From NCBI GenBank assembly GCA_025403435.1, contig CM046335.1:8561187-8625186 (forward strand): a stretch of DNA of 64,000 nucleotides. The letters run 5' to 3'. Source of the DNA: Artocarpus heterophyllus (Eukaryota; Streptophyta; Magnoliopsida; Rosales; Moraceae). Made by a program: the position numbers and the translations under genes. The stretch's first letter is position 1. Every line of letters begins with the position of its first letter. The notes beneath the pieces are model-generated. The model was not told the origin of the DNA. It saw only the letters and a program-made list of their open reading frames with translations, and searched no databases. Positions 35,976 to 50,450 of this stretch are shown piece after piece.

Positions 35976-36051
35976 GAACTTCCTCAGAAATCCATAGAAA
36001 ATTGGTCGCTGATCCATCAAGAACGTCATCGAAAAAAGAGAATTCGAGAAG

Positions 36052-39000
36052 ATGCTGCGGTTAAAAGCATTCAGGCCGAGCAGCGACAAGATCGTGAAGA
36101 TCCAGTTGCATCCCACGCATCCATGGCTGGTCACCGCCGATGCGTCCGACAACGTTTCCGTTTGGAATTGGGAGCATCGCCAGGTGATCTATGAACTCAA
36201 AGCCGGCGGCGTTGACGAGAGGCGTTTGGTCGGTGCCAAGTTGGAGAAGCTTGCCGAGGGTGAATCAGGTAACGATTGTAGTTCTCGCCTTGTCGCGATC
36301 TCCATTTGCTCTGAGCTCTGTTCGAATTTCTTTGAAACTGGTGAATTTTAACGATTCTAGGCTTGAAATTATGATATCATGAGAAGGAAGAATTAACGCG
36401 TATTTTGCTGATTTGAATGGGAGTTGAAAGCATTCGGACAAATGATTTTTGAAGATTCTTACTTGCCTTTTCGCATAGAATTATGGTACGGAATTTATTG
36501 GAGATCAGATCCGTGAATTCCTGATTGTTATTAAAATATCCGAGGGGGAAAAACTTTAATTCTGAAGGAATAATCTGAAGCGTAAGGCTTTCCAGTGACC
36601 CTGAAGTCAAAGTTAACAAGCATTATGGTTTATAACTATGATAAGAAAGAGCAGTTTGTTCGTTTTTTTGGCCTTTCTTTATTAGTGGAGAATATATAGA
36701 TATATTGCTTCTGATGGTATCTCATGAAGCTCAGAAAAAAAAAAAAAAAATCTTTTTGAAGCAATGTATGCAACTTCCATTTAGCAGCACTTGCCTTGCG
36801 ACCTTTTGTTTTACTTTCCTTTTCATCTTCTTGCCTCAGCATAATGCTCTGCTAAATTGTTTGTAGAGTTTACAATAATCCTTAATTCGAGAATGAACTC
36901 TATAAAAAGGGCATCATGGTTCACTTTATTTCATTATGATTTGCCAAGTATATAGTTCATAGTGCTAAAATTACTAGATATCTTATTGTCCTCAGCAAAG
37001 CGTGTAGCTGTGCACTTAGAAGATCTTTTTGGTCCTTTCAAAAGAAAAAAAAAAACAAAAAAGATCTTTTTGGTTAAAGATTATTTCAGCTGGTGTTCTA
37101 TTGGTGTATATTATATTTGAACCATGAGATACTTAAAACTGGACCAATTTTGTTAGCTTATGTAAGCTTTAGCTTGGTATGCGGATTAGCAGCGAGCTTC
37201 TGTTCCCTTGAAATGTTATTCAAGGGGTATTATTGTATCTTGTGATACATTGCTAGTAATGAAGTATCCACTTCCGTGCAACTTTTCTGTTGCAAGGAAG
37301 TTAGTTACTGGATTTTTTCATCCTATTAACTGTGATGTATTCTCAACAGAGCCTAAAGGGAAGCCTACTGAGGCCATGCGTGGGGGAAGGTAATGTCTTC
37401 TTATCCTCCTCCTCCTCCTCTAGATCTCTCTCTCTCTCAATTGTAAACTAAGCCCTGTTTGGGTGTGCATGGCTCTTTAAAGTGTTAAGCAGGTGAGCTT
37501 CTATGATGATGATGTACGCTTTTGGCAACTTTGGCGCAACCGTGCTGCAGCTGCTGAGGCTCCATCAGCCGTCAATCATGTTACGTCTGCATTTAGTTCT
37601 CCGGCTCCTACAACGAGAGGAAGGCATTTTCTTGTGATCTGTTGTGAAAACAAAGCCATTTTTCTTGACTTGGTGACAATGCGTGGCCGGGATGTACCGA
37701 AGCAGGATCTTGACAATAAGTCGCTTCTTTGGTAAGCATGATTTATTAAACATACTATATTTATTCTTGATTTTAATTCATTTACGTGCTGCTGTGAGAA
37801 TATATTTATTTCACTTCACTAAATTTAGATGTATGTATGTTGCGGACAAATAACAGTTACCGTGATCTTTGTTTATGACTGATCTGTTTTATCATTCATC
37901 AAGACACGAATAGAAAAGCTACTTGTTTCCTTTTTTTCTTTTTGGCTATAATTTTTCTATGATCAATGACAAAAAAAAAATCGAAGTCATAAGGATACAA
38001 CTTGATGCAGATTTTATTTTATTTTTCTTTTCAATTATCTGGTTCTTAGAAGCAAATATCATATGCATTGATTCTCTGTACGATAAGGACCTACTCTAAT
38101 TTTTGACTTTTGAACGGCAAGGCAATCGACTTCTATCTCTTTGCATCACTTCATTAGTTCTTGCATATGTATTAGCTTTCTTTGGCTCCCTAATTTTTGG
38201 TCCCTTCAGCAGTGACAAGGATAGTCATGGAAATTGTATTTGGTGCATAGGATGTTAATGTAATTGCAATTTGGCCTTCTTGACATTCTCTTCTCATCTA
38301 CTCGGCACATGAATTAAAGCATTGTGAAATATTCTGAAAAATTTATTTCTACCTATTGCAATTCTTAAATAAAATACATGAATAATTGTATTATTTTAAT
38401 TATTAATTTCTCTCTGTTGTTTTCATTGTTCTTGCTGTCGTCTTCCTCCTTCTTTGTCTTGCTATTATTATCATGATTGTTATTATGGTTAACATTGTTA
38501 TTCCTGGCTCTTGCAGTATGGAGTTCCTTTCTAGAACTGCTGCAGGAGATGTTCCTCTTGTTGCTTTTGGTGGACCAGATGGTGTAATTCGAGTACTTTC
38601 AATGATGACGTGGAAGGTGTGGAATTTTTGTTTTGGTTTATCACAACAACTATGAATTGTAATTGAGCTTTGTGACAGTACTCTTTTCCTGCAGCTTGTT
38701 CGAAGATACATGGGAGGTCATAAAGGTTCAATTTCTTGTCTGATGACGTTCATGACTTCTTCTGGCGAGGTAGATCTGCACTTCTTGAAAATGAAACTCA
38801 ATCTACTCCTCAATTTATAGACTTAACAATTTTTTATGCAATTGCTTAAATGCAAGCCCCTGAAAATCTCAACACTACCATATAGGATATTTTCATAATT
38901 TTGTTCATATCATTTTAGCGGAAGAATCATGTATTACTGCGCAATCATCTTAAAACAAATCCAAAAGGTCTAAATCAAGTGTCAGGTGTCATAATTTGGT

Positions 39001-42000
39001 TCTTGCATACGTACAGATAAACATGAAATCATCTACTTCTGTACAGGATACTCCTTGCATGATTCTTCTGTTTACCTTGCTTTCTTCAACGTTAATTATT
39101 TTCAGTCAATTAATTACGTTCTCATGTTATATTTTGATAACAGGCACTTTTAGTTTCGGGGGCCAGCGATGGGTTGCTTGTTATCTGGAGTGCAGATCAG
39201 AGTCAAGATTCTCAAGAACTAGTACCCAAGCTAAGCTTAAAGGTATGGGTCTTTGTTATATAGCTTTTCAAACTTTTCTTTCAAATTTTCATGCTCGGTA
39301 ACTTTTAATTTTCTGGTTTATTAACATGGTTTCAAATTCTTCTTAAAACATATGCAATGAAATTACTTTATTGGAATCTGACTGACAGGTGGTCCAACAA
39401 CCCTTTTTCATGACAATATAATATGATATGTCCATGCCTGTATCTAATAGTATTGTCACACAAGAATATTATTCATGTTGTCCAAATCTTTCTATTTTTT
39501 GAATGCACACAAGTCAAATTTATCTTTGCCGGTTGCATAAATTAGTATGGTTTTCTTGTATTAGACCGATAGAGGTTTCATTGCACGTGATTGTTTATGA
39601 TATTCACAGGCACATGACGGTGGTGTTGTGGCTGTTGAACTTTCCAGAGTTATTGGAGGTGCTCCACAGCTTGTTACAATTGGTGCGGATAAGACATTAG
39701 CTATATGGGACACAAGCCAATTTAAGGTGTTCTATTAACTCCTCAGAGTCCTTGTTTCACAAAGAAACATTATCTTCTAATGGAAGGAGAAGCTTAGGCA
39801 TGTTCCTTATTTGCTTTCCCTAATAGTTTTTGGTTTGCCTGTATTCCTCAGGAACTGCGACGTATCAAACCTGTTCCAAAGCTGGCTTGTCATAGTGTGG
39901 CGTCTTGGTCCCATCCTCGAGCCCCGAATCTTGATATATTAACTTGTGTTAAAGATTCCCATATTTGGTATGCACAACGTTTTATTGCACTACGAGTTAC
40001 AATTTCTGTGTGTGTCTCTGTGTGTGTGTGTGTGTACGCCACTCTTTCTCTCTTTAATTTGTTTGCCTGTTAAATAAAGGATCTAAGAAGCAGATATGTC
40101 AAATTTGGCGTACAAGAGCACTAAACGTTTTTTAACCATTCCTCCTGTATTTGTCTGAAATTTTTTCAGGGCAATTGAACACCCCACTTATTCAGCTTTA
40201 ACAAGGCCATTGTGCGAACTATCTTCTCTAGTCCCTCCTCAAGTTCTTGCACCTAACAAGAAAATTAGGGTAAGTTTCTTTTTTCCCCTTCTGGTTTTAT
40301 GTTACTTCTGTGTTACCATCTCTTAGAACTAAAGAACCTATTAGTTAGTTTGGTAAGCTACTCCGTTCCAACCGAGTTGTTGACAAAAAGGCTCTGCACA
40401 CAAAAATATCTGATTCTTGGAGGACATGTTTGGGAACTGAATGAACCTCTTCTGATCCATGCAAGAAGCAAACCTTGACCCTTAGTTGACTCCAAAAATG
40501 TTGTGAAAGAAGTGTTGAGGGAATAGTTCTTGTTGTGGTATTATGGGGGTTTCTGTAATATATATATTTGGTTGGCTGTGTATCTGACTTGTTGCCTAAG
40601 AACTCCCTGAATCTCAGACGGCATGTTACTTGTGTCATCAACTGTTAAAGTTTGTGTCTGTAGTCTTTTAACGTGCGCTCAAAGGGACTGAATTTCTCTC
40701 CATGAAGACGCTTAAGCCTATTTTTGCGGGTAGGAAGCCTCCCAACTGAACCTTACACCCTATGATAATCAAGGATCCTTTTCCTATCTTGAATACTAGA
40801 TGTTTGCTGGATGTGTGTCATGTAGCAGAACATGGATTATAAGACGAACATATGACATTTAGCCAGAGTAATAAATTCCCCCATTTAATTGGATACGGCT
40901 TAAATACATTGTGAAATTGTTGCTTCTATCTGTTTGTCAAACTTTTGTTTTCATTTTTTTTTTTCTTAAATACAAATCCATTTGACATTTTCAGCACTAT
41001 GTCAGGTTTATTGCATGACAGCGCATCCTTTACAGCCTCACCTTGTTGCTACTGGCTCCAATATTGGTGTTATCATAAGCGAGTTTGATCCTAGATCACT
41101 GCCAGCGGTAGCTGCCCTGCCAACACCCTCAGGAAGCCGAGAGCATTCTGCTGTCTACGTCATTGAAAGAGAACTTAAGCTACTAAATTTTCAGTTGTCC
41201 CAGACAGCAAATCCTTCTCTAGGAAACAATAGCTCTTTATCTCGGGGAGATTCACCAGAACAGTTACATGTCAAGCAGATAAAAAAGCACATTAGTACTC
41301 CTGTTCCACATGATTCATATTCTGTACTCTCTGTGAGCAGTTCAGGAAAGTAAGTTGCCTCTAGTGCATTCCTTTGGCTTGTGCATTACTGCAGTTGGAT
41401 AGCTATTATCTAAGTGACATCTATTTTTGCTCAAAACATTAGCTAATTACATGTAGATGCTGTACTTTATCTATTCGTTTTCATATCTGAATCAGCATTG
41501 TTGGTTAACATTTTTCAGTGTTCGGTTTTATGCTATACGCTTTCTAGGTTTATGTACTCTGGTTGTACATGTGTCTGGAAATTTATCCCGACTGTTCATC
41601 CTCATTTACTTCTAGTTATTGAATAAATTGAACTTCTATGCTTGCCTCTTTTTTTAGTTGAAATTTAGGCATTGTAATGTTGCTACTTGCTTCAAATGAT
41701 TTGTTGCAGGTATCTTGCAATTGTGTGGCCAGATATTCCTTACTTCTCTATCTACAAAGTTAGCGATTGGACTATAGTTGATTCAGGCAGTGCAAGGCTT
41801 CTTGCTTGGGATACATGTCGTGATAGGTTTGCCATATTGGAATCTGCTTTACCTCCTAGAATCCCCGTAATTCCGAAGGGTGGTTCATCAAGAAAAGCAA
41901 AAGAAGCTGCTGCAGCTGCAGCACAAGCTGCAGCAGCAGCTGCTTCTGCTGCTTCTTCAGCCAATGTTCAAATACGCATTTTGCTGGATGATGGGACATC

Positions 42001-45000
42001 AAATATATTCTCCACATCAGTAGGTGGTCGCGGTGAACCGGTAAGTGCTTGTGTATTTTAACTAACTCTGAAAAATAGATTCACTCTTCATAGCATTGTT
42101 CCTTCACGTGAAAGTAAATTCCTTGGAGTTGATCAAACCTTCTCAGGGGCAATTTGGTGGTTTCTGAGCACTAAAGGTGGTATGATAATGACTATTTTTA
42201 CTCCCCAGTAGACACCCGAACAGACAAGTAGCCTTCTGGGCCATTCAACTTGCCAAACAGAAGAAATCCACCACATAAATAAGAAAAATTAAAAAAAAAA
42301 AAATCAAGGATTTGAGGTGAAGACACCTTTGGCAAAGCTAATACTGTGCTAAGAAATTCTATTCCTAGAATCTTAGGAATTTGATCGACTACTTATACTC
42401 TATATGATATACATTCGTGCAACTTGTACATTCAAATTGGTATGTGTAACTACAGTGAGATTGCTCTCTGAACTAAACATTATAGGTCATTGGGTTGCAT
42501 GGAGGGGCATTACTAGGTGTTACCTACCGATCATCTCGGAGAATTAGTCCTGTTGCTGCAACGGCTATTTCTACAATTCAATCTATGCCTTTGTCTGGAT
42601 TTGGGAGCAGTGGTCTTTCTTCTTTTGCCACTTTTGACGATGGATTTTCTTCTCATAGAACTCTAACAGAGGCTGCACCACCTAACTTCCAGCTATACAG
42701 GTATCTGCACGTATATGTATGCATGTGTGCATGCATTTTGGGCATAAGTTGTTCATTTCCACTGTTGTCAATGGAAATGAGCTAGAATAGTTACCTGCCA
42801 TCTACAATTAAAATTGTGGTATTGCTTCTATAAGCTGATGGACGAAATATTTTAATGGCTTGTCACATTTTTATATGCTGTCTAATCATGCAGTTGGGAC
42901 ACTTCTCAGCCTGTTGGTGGTCTTTTTCCTCAGCCAGAGTGGACAGCATGGGATCAGACTGTCGAGTATTGTGCTTTTGCCTATCCACAATACATAGTCA
43001 TATCTTCATTGCGACCACAATATAGGTACCTAGGTGATGTTGCAATTCCATATGCTACTGGTGGTGTTTGGCATCGGAGACAGCTATTTGTTGCTACACC
43101 TACTACAATAGAGTAAGATACAGTAATTGCTCAATGAATTATATTCAAAGCCATGTTCAATTTTGTGATGTTTCTTTATGTACTTGGTATATTCTTCGGT
43201 CTTCAATAGTCTTTCCATGAAAGGCTTTATGCATGTCTTTTTGCTTGTTTCTATATAACCTGGCGATGGTTCAGAAATCCACTTCCTGTTTCGTCAAACA
43301 TTATATTGGATTAAAATTGGCCATAATTACTTCATAAGTGTCATTTATTACTAAATATTGGAAATTTCAACAACAGATTCTTTTGCCAGAAAAAAATTCC
43401 TACTGTACCACATGGTGGATGCAGAATGACACTGAGCACAAAAGTGGCTTTTGATATGCAACTACCCTGAAAGTACTAAAGAAATGTCTTTACTGAACTT
43501 AGTGAGAATAATGGACGTAATGCTTAATTTAATAGTTCTGAGACTCCCTTTCGAACTTCTTACTTCCGAACTCAACTTTGCAAATTGGATTGATTGATGC
43601 TAGATGTGGCAGTAATTATATTTTGCTTCTCTGCAGATGCGTTTTTGTGGATGCTGGAGTCACACAGATTGATATTGAAACAAAAAGGATGAAAGAGGAG
43701 ATGAAACTGAGAGAGGCACAAGCGAGAGCTGTTACTGAGCATGGTGAGTTGGCACTAATTACAGTGGATGGACCTCAAGCTGTTAGTCAAGAAAGGGTAG
43801 CATTGAGGCCCCCAATGCTACAGGTAAAAGAGTTCCTAAATCTCATGGATTAGTTGCATGTTAACCTTTCATTGTTATGGAAAGTGCCATTATTTTTCCT
43901 TTAGCTTGCTTAGACTTTTAACTTGTTCGGGCAAAAAATGAGCCACTACTTGACAGCTTCTCCTTCCAACATGATTTTAGGATTTTGTCAATTCTAACAA
44001 ATTTTGAAAGGGCCTATGTTAGAGATGCTACGATCCTAATCCTTTAGCCCAAAAAAAAAAAAATGTAGCATACTGCCACACATATGGTAACCTAAGTAGC
44101 AGCATGAATGTTGATTTAACTCTCCCATGCATGGGATTTTATCTTGCCATTCGTTTTGGGAGTAGTATATCAATATTTAATCAAGTCTTTTTTATTGGTT
44201 ATTTAAATTTTTCTTTCCAGGTGGTCCGCTTGGCTTCGTTCCAGCATGCTCCTTCAGTGCCACCTTTTTTGACGTTGCCAAAACTATCTAGAGTTGATGC
44301 TGATGATCCAATACTGCAAAAAGAGATGGAAGAAAGAAAGGTTAATGAGATAGCTGTTGGTGGTGGAGGGGTATCAGTGGCAGTTACTCGTTTTCCAACT
44401 GAGCAAAAACGACCCATGGGTCCTTTGGTTGTGGTAGGTGTCAGAGATGGTGTTCTTTGGCTAATAGATAGGTGAGTTGATCTCATTCATTGATTTAAGA
44501 ACCTTAACTCTTTTTTTTTTTGGCTGGTTTAGAATGAAGTGTTTGGTAACTTTCTATTGCAGGTACATGTGTGCCCATGCATTATCCCTAAGCCATCCTG
44601 GTATTCGATGCCGATGTCTTGCGGCTTATGGAGATGCTGTTAGTGCTGTAAAATGGTATAATTTTTTGTCAATATTTGTCTACATATTTAACTGGCTTCT
44701 CTTGTACTCTTTTCTAACCACCCCCAACCACCAACCACCAACACGGCACCACCCCCGCCGCCGCGCCCCCCCCCCCCCCCGAACCACCATCACCACCACC
44801 CGAGAAAAAAAAAAAAACCACTATCTTCTCTTATCCCATATTTCTTTTTCTTTACAGGGCAAGTAGGCTTGGGAGAGAGCATCATGATGACTTGGCACAA
44901 TTTATGCTGGGTATGGGTTATGCTACTGAAGCACTTCATTTGCCTGGGATATCTAAGAGGTACATATCTATTACTTTATTTTTTTAATTGTTTTGATGTT

Positions 45001-46790
45001 CAATGCGTACTGTTGCAGTTTTTCCCCCCTCTCAGCGTCGATCCCATTAAACTCAAAATTATTGCTAGCTCCACTGTACGGTTGATTCATATTGTTGTTC
45101 CATCTTGGTACTGTGTATGACAAGTGCATGTTTGACGCTACACTGCCTTGTCAATGTTACAAGGCTTGAGAACCCTAAGTTGGCTGTCCATGCATCTAGG
45201 GCTATGAAAAATATTGTATGAATGATATGTAATTCTATATTGCTATTATGTCTTTTGCAGGTTGGAGTTTGATCTGGCCATGCAAAGCAATGATCTGAAA
45301 AGAGCTCTTCAGTGCCTTCTTACCATGAGCAACAGCAGGGACCTGGGGCAAGATAATGCGGGACTTGAGTTGAATGACATCCTCAATTTAACAGCGAAGA
45401 AAGAAAATTTGGTGGAAGCTGTACAAGGAATAGTAAAATTTGCAAAGGAGTTTCTAGATCTTATTGATGCTGCAGATGCTACTGGACAAGCTGAAATTGC
45501 TCGGGAAGCACTGAAAAGGTTGGCTGCTGCAGGTTCTGTAAAAGGAGCTTTACAGGGTCATGAGTTAAGAGGACTAGCTCTGCGCCTTGCAAATCATGGA
45601 GAGTTGACGCGGCTTAGTGTATGCTACTCCCTATTTATTTGCTTGCATACTAGCTCTAAGAGCTTTGTTTCCCCATTTTTTTTTTTTTTTTTGAACTTTG
45701 ATTCTGATTATACTGTATATTAGTTTCTGACTTGTTCAGTAATTCTTATTATTTGTATGTTAGTTCTGTTGAAATACACATATCGTGGTGATGCCTACTT
45801 TGTTCAATTATCCAAAGAATAGTATGCAGAAATAACTGTATTTTGTCGCTGCCAGTCATTGGCTCTACAATTTGATGCCTAGAAGTTACGCATCATTGTT
45901 TATTTTTTATTTATTTTATTTTATTTTTACAGTAATATTCTCGTCATACATCTAAAAGCAACTGCGTGAACTGCAGGGTTTGGTAAACAATTTAATCTCA
46001 CTTGGCCTGGGACGTGAAGCAGCATTTTCAGCTGCTGTTTTGGGAGACAATGCCCTTATGGAAAAGGCATGGCAGGACACAGGAATGCTTGCAGAGGCCG
46101 TACTTCATGCCCATGTACGACGTCTTGTTCTGAGTTTGTATTGGACCTTGACTGGAGTATTATTCTCCAGTTGCCTAACTTACTCTCTTTTATCTTCAGG
46201 CTCATGGACGGCCAACATTGAAAAGCTTGATACAGATGTGGAACAACATGTTGCAAAAAGAGGTCGAGCACACACCATCGACAAAGATGGATGCTGCAGC
46301 TGCATTTTTGGCCTCTCTAGAGGAACCAAAGCTTACGAGTTTGGCAGAAGCAGGCAAAAAACCGCCAATCGAAATTCTTCCTCCGGGAATGCCATCACTT
46401 ACTGCTCCTATTTCTCTCACCAAAAAACCAGTTCCAGCCACACAAAATACAGAACAACAACAGGGCAAACCATTGCTATTAGAAGGAGCTACTGCCACCA
46501 CAGTTCCCCCACCGACAACCACCACACCTACTGCTACAGCAACACCAGCCACAGCAGATGAGGCGTCAACTACCACAACCACCACACAACAACCAGAATC
46601 AGAAGAACCTGTTTCAGAAGATACAAATCCTGCTCTTCCATCAAGCAATTCAGATCAGGTTCCCACAGATGGCGTTCCAGAACCATCTACAAGTAAAGTG
46701 GAAACGTCTGAGGCTCCACCGCAGGTGCCAGAGACCACCCAGGAAACAAATGGTGAAAATACAGTGACAAGTGACAACCCCTCTTCTTGA
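36052..46790 (+). CDS. TWD40-2: TWD40-2, WD40 subunit of the TPLATE complex
   Basis: Twenty exons: 36052-36268, 37350-37389, 37483-37731, 38517-38616, 38695-38769, 39144-39242, 39610-39726, 39852-39967, 40170-40269, 41006-41349, 41710-42040, 42486-42700, 42894-43112, 43637-43823, 44221-44471, 44563-44655, 44858-44959, 45261-45618, 45977-46114, 46200-46790. The total is 3942 bases, 1313 residues, and every phase closes. The N-terminus ([20 protein letters not shown]) and WD40 strands ([36 protein letters not shown]) are followed by an alpha-helical part and a Thr/Pro/Gln-rich disordered tail. An Ala-rich helix ([20 protein letters not shown]) is encoded near 41900. It matches Arabidopsis At5g24710 (1377 residues), a core subunit of the plant TPLATE adaptor complex for clathrin-mediated endocytosis at the plasma membrane; the shorter length comes mostly from the tail. 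No break is found. Confidence 0.93.
44716..44782 (+). repeat. C-rich tract with a long poly-C run in TWD40-2 intron 16
   Basis: The tract runs from ACCACCCCCAACC into CACCCCCGCCGCCGCG and then an uninterrupted C run of about 15 near 44766-44780, all inside the 202-bp intron 44656-44857. The minus strand has several G runs and could form a G-quadruplex. The intron still has a good donor (TG|GTATAA) and acceptor (TTTACAG). Confidence 0.7.
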
Positions 46791-49040
46791 ACTATGAGAC
46801 GTGCCGGATTTTTCTCCTCTCTTGGCCAAAACAGAAATTTCTGTGGGGACAACATCAGTTAGAGTTGCATTGGTCGTCGTTTCCCTTCAGTAACATGGAA
46901 AAGGAAGCAATTTGGATAGTTAATGTCTGTAATTACGAGGGTTTCTTGTCTTCTTAGTTACGTTGTCGATTTGTTTAGTTCATAAGTTTGATTCCTTCTT
47001 TTTTTTTATTGCTTTTTTATTGGTTATATATGTAGTTCCTGTCGTACAAAATGGGCTTCATCAGGGAGAATTATTTGTTTACCGATATTCTTTTGGGGAT
47101 TATTGTCATCCCTTGAGTTGTATCTTGCTATGACATGTACGCATGCGGAATTTCATGTTTTACATTTTTGGTGGTGTATAAAAGAGATTATTTGTACCAT
47201 CTTTTAATGAAAGTTGTTCCATTCAATTTTATTTAGAGTGCCTTTACCACCAAAGGAATTAAATAATGAAGATGGTAGGATTGAAAAGGAAACTAGAATA
47301 ATAAGAATCAAGGATTTTTCCTTTTCAGTGCTTCCTTTACAATTAGATTGCGCAGTGAGAGAAATTAATTTTCTTTGTAGTGTTGATTAAACTTTAAGAG
47401 TAGTAATCTTATCAACTTATAAAGGTAATTTAGTAGGTTTGACATTCATCCATCTTAACATGAAATTAATACTAAGAGAGTTGTAAGAATTAACATTCTC
47501 TTTTCTTATCTTCTATGTTGTATGTAGTCATTTTAATTCTCATTATTGTTTTATTGACATTCTCCTTTCTTATTTTCTATATTATATGTGGTCTTTTTAA
47601 TTCTCATTGTGGTTCTTGTAAGTGAACATAAGATTAGACAAGAAAGAAAATCACTCTTTACGTTTTCCTATATGAGACGCCTTGATGTCCCATTTCCCAT
47701 GTAACACATCGTTAATCTTCTTGTGTAGTTGTTATTGGCATCGAACGAACAATCACGAAAAGAAAAAAAAAAAAAAAGAGCTTTAAGACCTCAGCAAGAA
47801 TGGCAAAGTTTGAAAATATTTTTAGTTGGGACACTTGAAAAAAAAGGTATGAGATAATTCGTTGTTGAACAAGAACATAATTATAAATTTTAATTATTAA
47901 ATGGTGAGGCAGTTATTATTTTTTTAACAAAAAGTTGGTAGAACTGAAAATAATTAACTGAAAATTACACAAAATTAGAGGTAAAAACCAAAATTTTAAA
48001 ATGCGAGTTTGGACACATATCTCTGTATCTCTGCTACTACTCAGCAGGTTACATGAGGCAGCAAAAGAAAAAAAAAATCTAATAATAAGATGGAGTACTT
48101 AATTATCAGATTTCCCCTAAATCCTTAAAATGACTAATAATAACTCGGTTCTGAATTATTACTTCTTTAAAAGCTACCAAAATTCAAAGTAATATGCCCT
48201 TTACTATCATATGAGATGAAATAATTTAATATATGATCTCACGAGTAAAAAAGAAAAAAAAAATTTCCCAAAACTTATACGTTACACCAATAATTTTTGC
48301 TGAGGAGCATATATATGTACGTTATAAATGTTACGGACACCCGTACGCAAGTTCATGATTGTTTTTATTTCTTCAAGAAAAAGGCCGGCGTGTCGATGTT
48401 CTAATTTCTTACACGAAGACATTTTCATATTTATGTAGACAAAATAAAGCAGGAACTAAGTACAGCCCTTTGTATAGAATTACGTAGAAATCCAAATCCT
48501 AAACTAAATGCTCACCTTATATATATATATAACGTGCGAGGCTCATTCTCAGCAATAATGAACCCGTTAAATTTGATGAATCTGAAATAACTGATATCCC
48601 GCGTGATATTTATTATGTTGGTTACTCTATTACATCCTAAAGTACGATAATGACAATTAAACAAAGATCTTTGATCTTCAACACCGTTGAAAAAAAAAAA
48701 TTCTCAACACCCATTAGTTATTTTAAAGAGCAGGACCAACTTCAAGAACAGAAATTAACGAATCTAAAAAAAAATCTTGGCCCAAAAAACGTATTTAAAG
48801 AAGGAATAGTAAGATTAAATTATGAAGACACAAGTCCATGGCAAAGACAAAATCAAACTAGATAAGTTTAGAAGCTCAATTTCCATTCATTTATTGCACC
48901 TACTCTCTTACCCAATGCCATACACAGAATTATACATGCTTTTCCAGAACCATCCAACAAAACGTGAACATGAAAACCACGCCACTCTGATGTGTGTGTG
49001 TATATATATGTACATTCACATATATTTATATACAAAATAA
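46791..49040. other. 3' UTR of TWD40-2 and gene-free AT-rich DNA
   Basis: Positions 46791 to about 47220 are the likely 3' UTR and polyadenylation zone (AATGAAAG near 47206). Beyond it I see only AT-rich sequence, the small duplication at 47493-47618 and a TA repeat near 48516. No exon is supported. Confidence 0.5.
47493..47618. repeat. Tandem duplication, unit about 64 bp
   Basis: ACATTCTC.TTTCTTAT.TTCTAT followed by TATGT.GTC.TTTTAATTCTC occurs at 47493 and again at 47557, with a few differences. Confidence 0.75.
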
Positions 49041-49379
49041 ATCAAATCTGCACAAGCAGCACGTTGGCAATTTCTCTTGAATTGCCACCGCGAGTTACGT
49101 CAAGCCAGCCCGGAACCTTTGCACAGCCGAAGGCAAGCCACCATTCAGACCATGACATTTATTTCTACTACAATAAAGTCCACAGCAGAGAAAGAAGATA
49201 ACGAGTACCATAAAACCAAACATTATCCATTATGATTCATAGATGTACATGCTGATATACCTAAACGTAGCGTGATCAACGTTTAAAAATCACTTTAATA
49301 CGTAAACAAACCACCCAATATGATTAACTTCACAGAAGTGGTTTCAACAGTCTAGCTTATGTTCCATTCAATCAACCTT

Positions 49380-49545
49380 ACTGACCTTTTCTCTTCTAGG
49401 TTTTACATGGCAATCTGCACAACAATAGAAAGTAGCCAGATCCTGGGGTAAAAAGGCCAACGGACTTGTAACCTATATAGTTTGCCTGGTAGAAATGCTT
49501 CGCCGTATAACCGCTTCAAACGACTGCCTGTAGCAATTAATGAGT
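49380..49545 (-). other. Candidate terminal exon(s) of an unassigned minus-strand transcript
   Basis: On the minus strand an acceptor TTGCTACAG|GCAGTCG (about 49530) is followed by an open stretch that could read QSFEAVIRRSISTRQTI then stop, or a longer frame in another phase. A second moderately GC-rich patch at 49045-49160 (minus) holds a 38-codon frame starting MSWSEWWLAFGC. Neither matches a family that I know, and no upstream coding exon was found. They may be downstream exons of the MIR535 primary transcript or relics of a lost gene. Confidence 0.25.
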
Positions 49546-50304
49546 TACAAAGATTGAACTAAGACTAATAAAAGCATATCTCGTAGTTTAACTGACCTAA
49601 TCAAAGAGGAACTTGTCACACTACTACAAACATGGTCTTCGACGATGGTTGTAAGCAATCGTGAAAAACTTTCACGACTGTCAATTTGATCAAATTGATA
49701 ACTCATCACTTTATAACATCATTTTATCTGTAATTTAAGACCATAAAGAAAGAATTTGCAGTACACAACGTATACGGATCTAATATACCTATTTTATATC
49801 ATTTTAAGAAAAGCAAATTTATAAGATGAAAATTCCAATTTGTAAATATCATTGAATCTTATATGATTTAAGAACATAAGGAGAAAACTCATGGAATACA
49901 ATGTAACTAGGTTCTAGAACATTGCCAGAATGCTTTGCATTTCTATATCAGTTGAGAAACAACAAATCTATAAAGATGAGAATTTGCAAATATACAGAAG
50001 AGCAGTCATGAAGCACAAAATGGCATAAAAGAGAACATCTCATGATCACATGCTTCAAATTCATTATATAGCACACAACTCCTAAACAAGAAGCCTATGA
50101 TTGACAAGAAACAGCAATGACATGAAATTACAAACCATATATGGAAGGAAAGAATATAGCATATCATTATAAACAACCTTACCCCCTTGTTTATTTATGA
50201 AAACCTTACCACTTTTATGTCAAAGACTTAGAAGCCTTAATTCATATTACTCGCTAATAATTAAAATTACAAAAAAAACAAACAAATAGGAACACATAAG
50301 ATTT

Positions 50305-50450
50305 ATAGTTCAGGCAAGTTCCAACCAACTACAATGTAAAGCTCTTGATAACAACAATTAAAAGCAAAGTTGATACAGCATAAAGCTTTCACATGCTACA
50401 ATTTTTAAATCAAAATTTTCAGTTCCAACCGGTTTGCCAAACACCCTATT
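50305..50450. mobile_element. MITE family copy
   Basis: Contains TACAATGTAAAGCTCTTG, AAGCTTTCACATGCTACAA and the end GTTTGCCAAACACCCTATTA. It shares the CCAAACACCC terminus with the copies at 27161-27336 and 57184-57363. Confidence 0.6.

Noticed and set aside
46202..46648. 148-codon minus-strand frame opposite the TWD40-2 tail
   Set aside because: It is the antisense of a Thr/Pro/Ala-rich disordered tail and reads as Val/Gly-rich low complexity.
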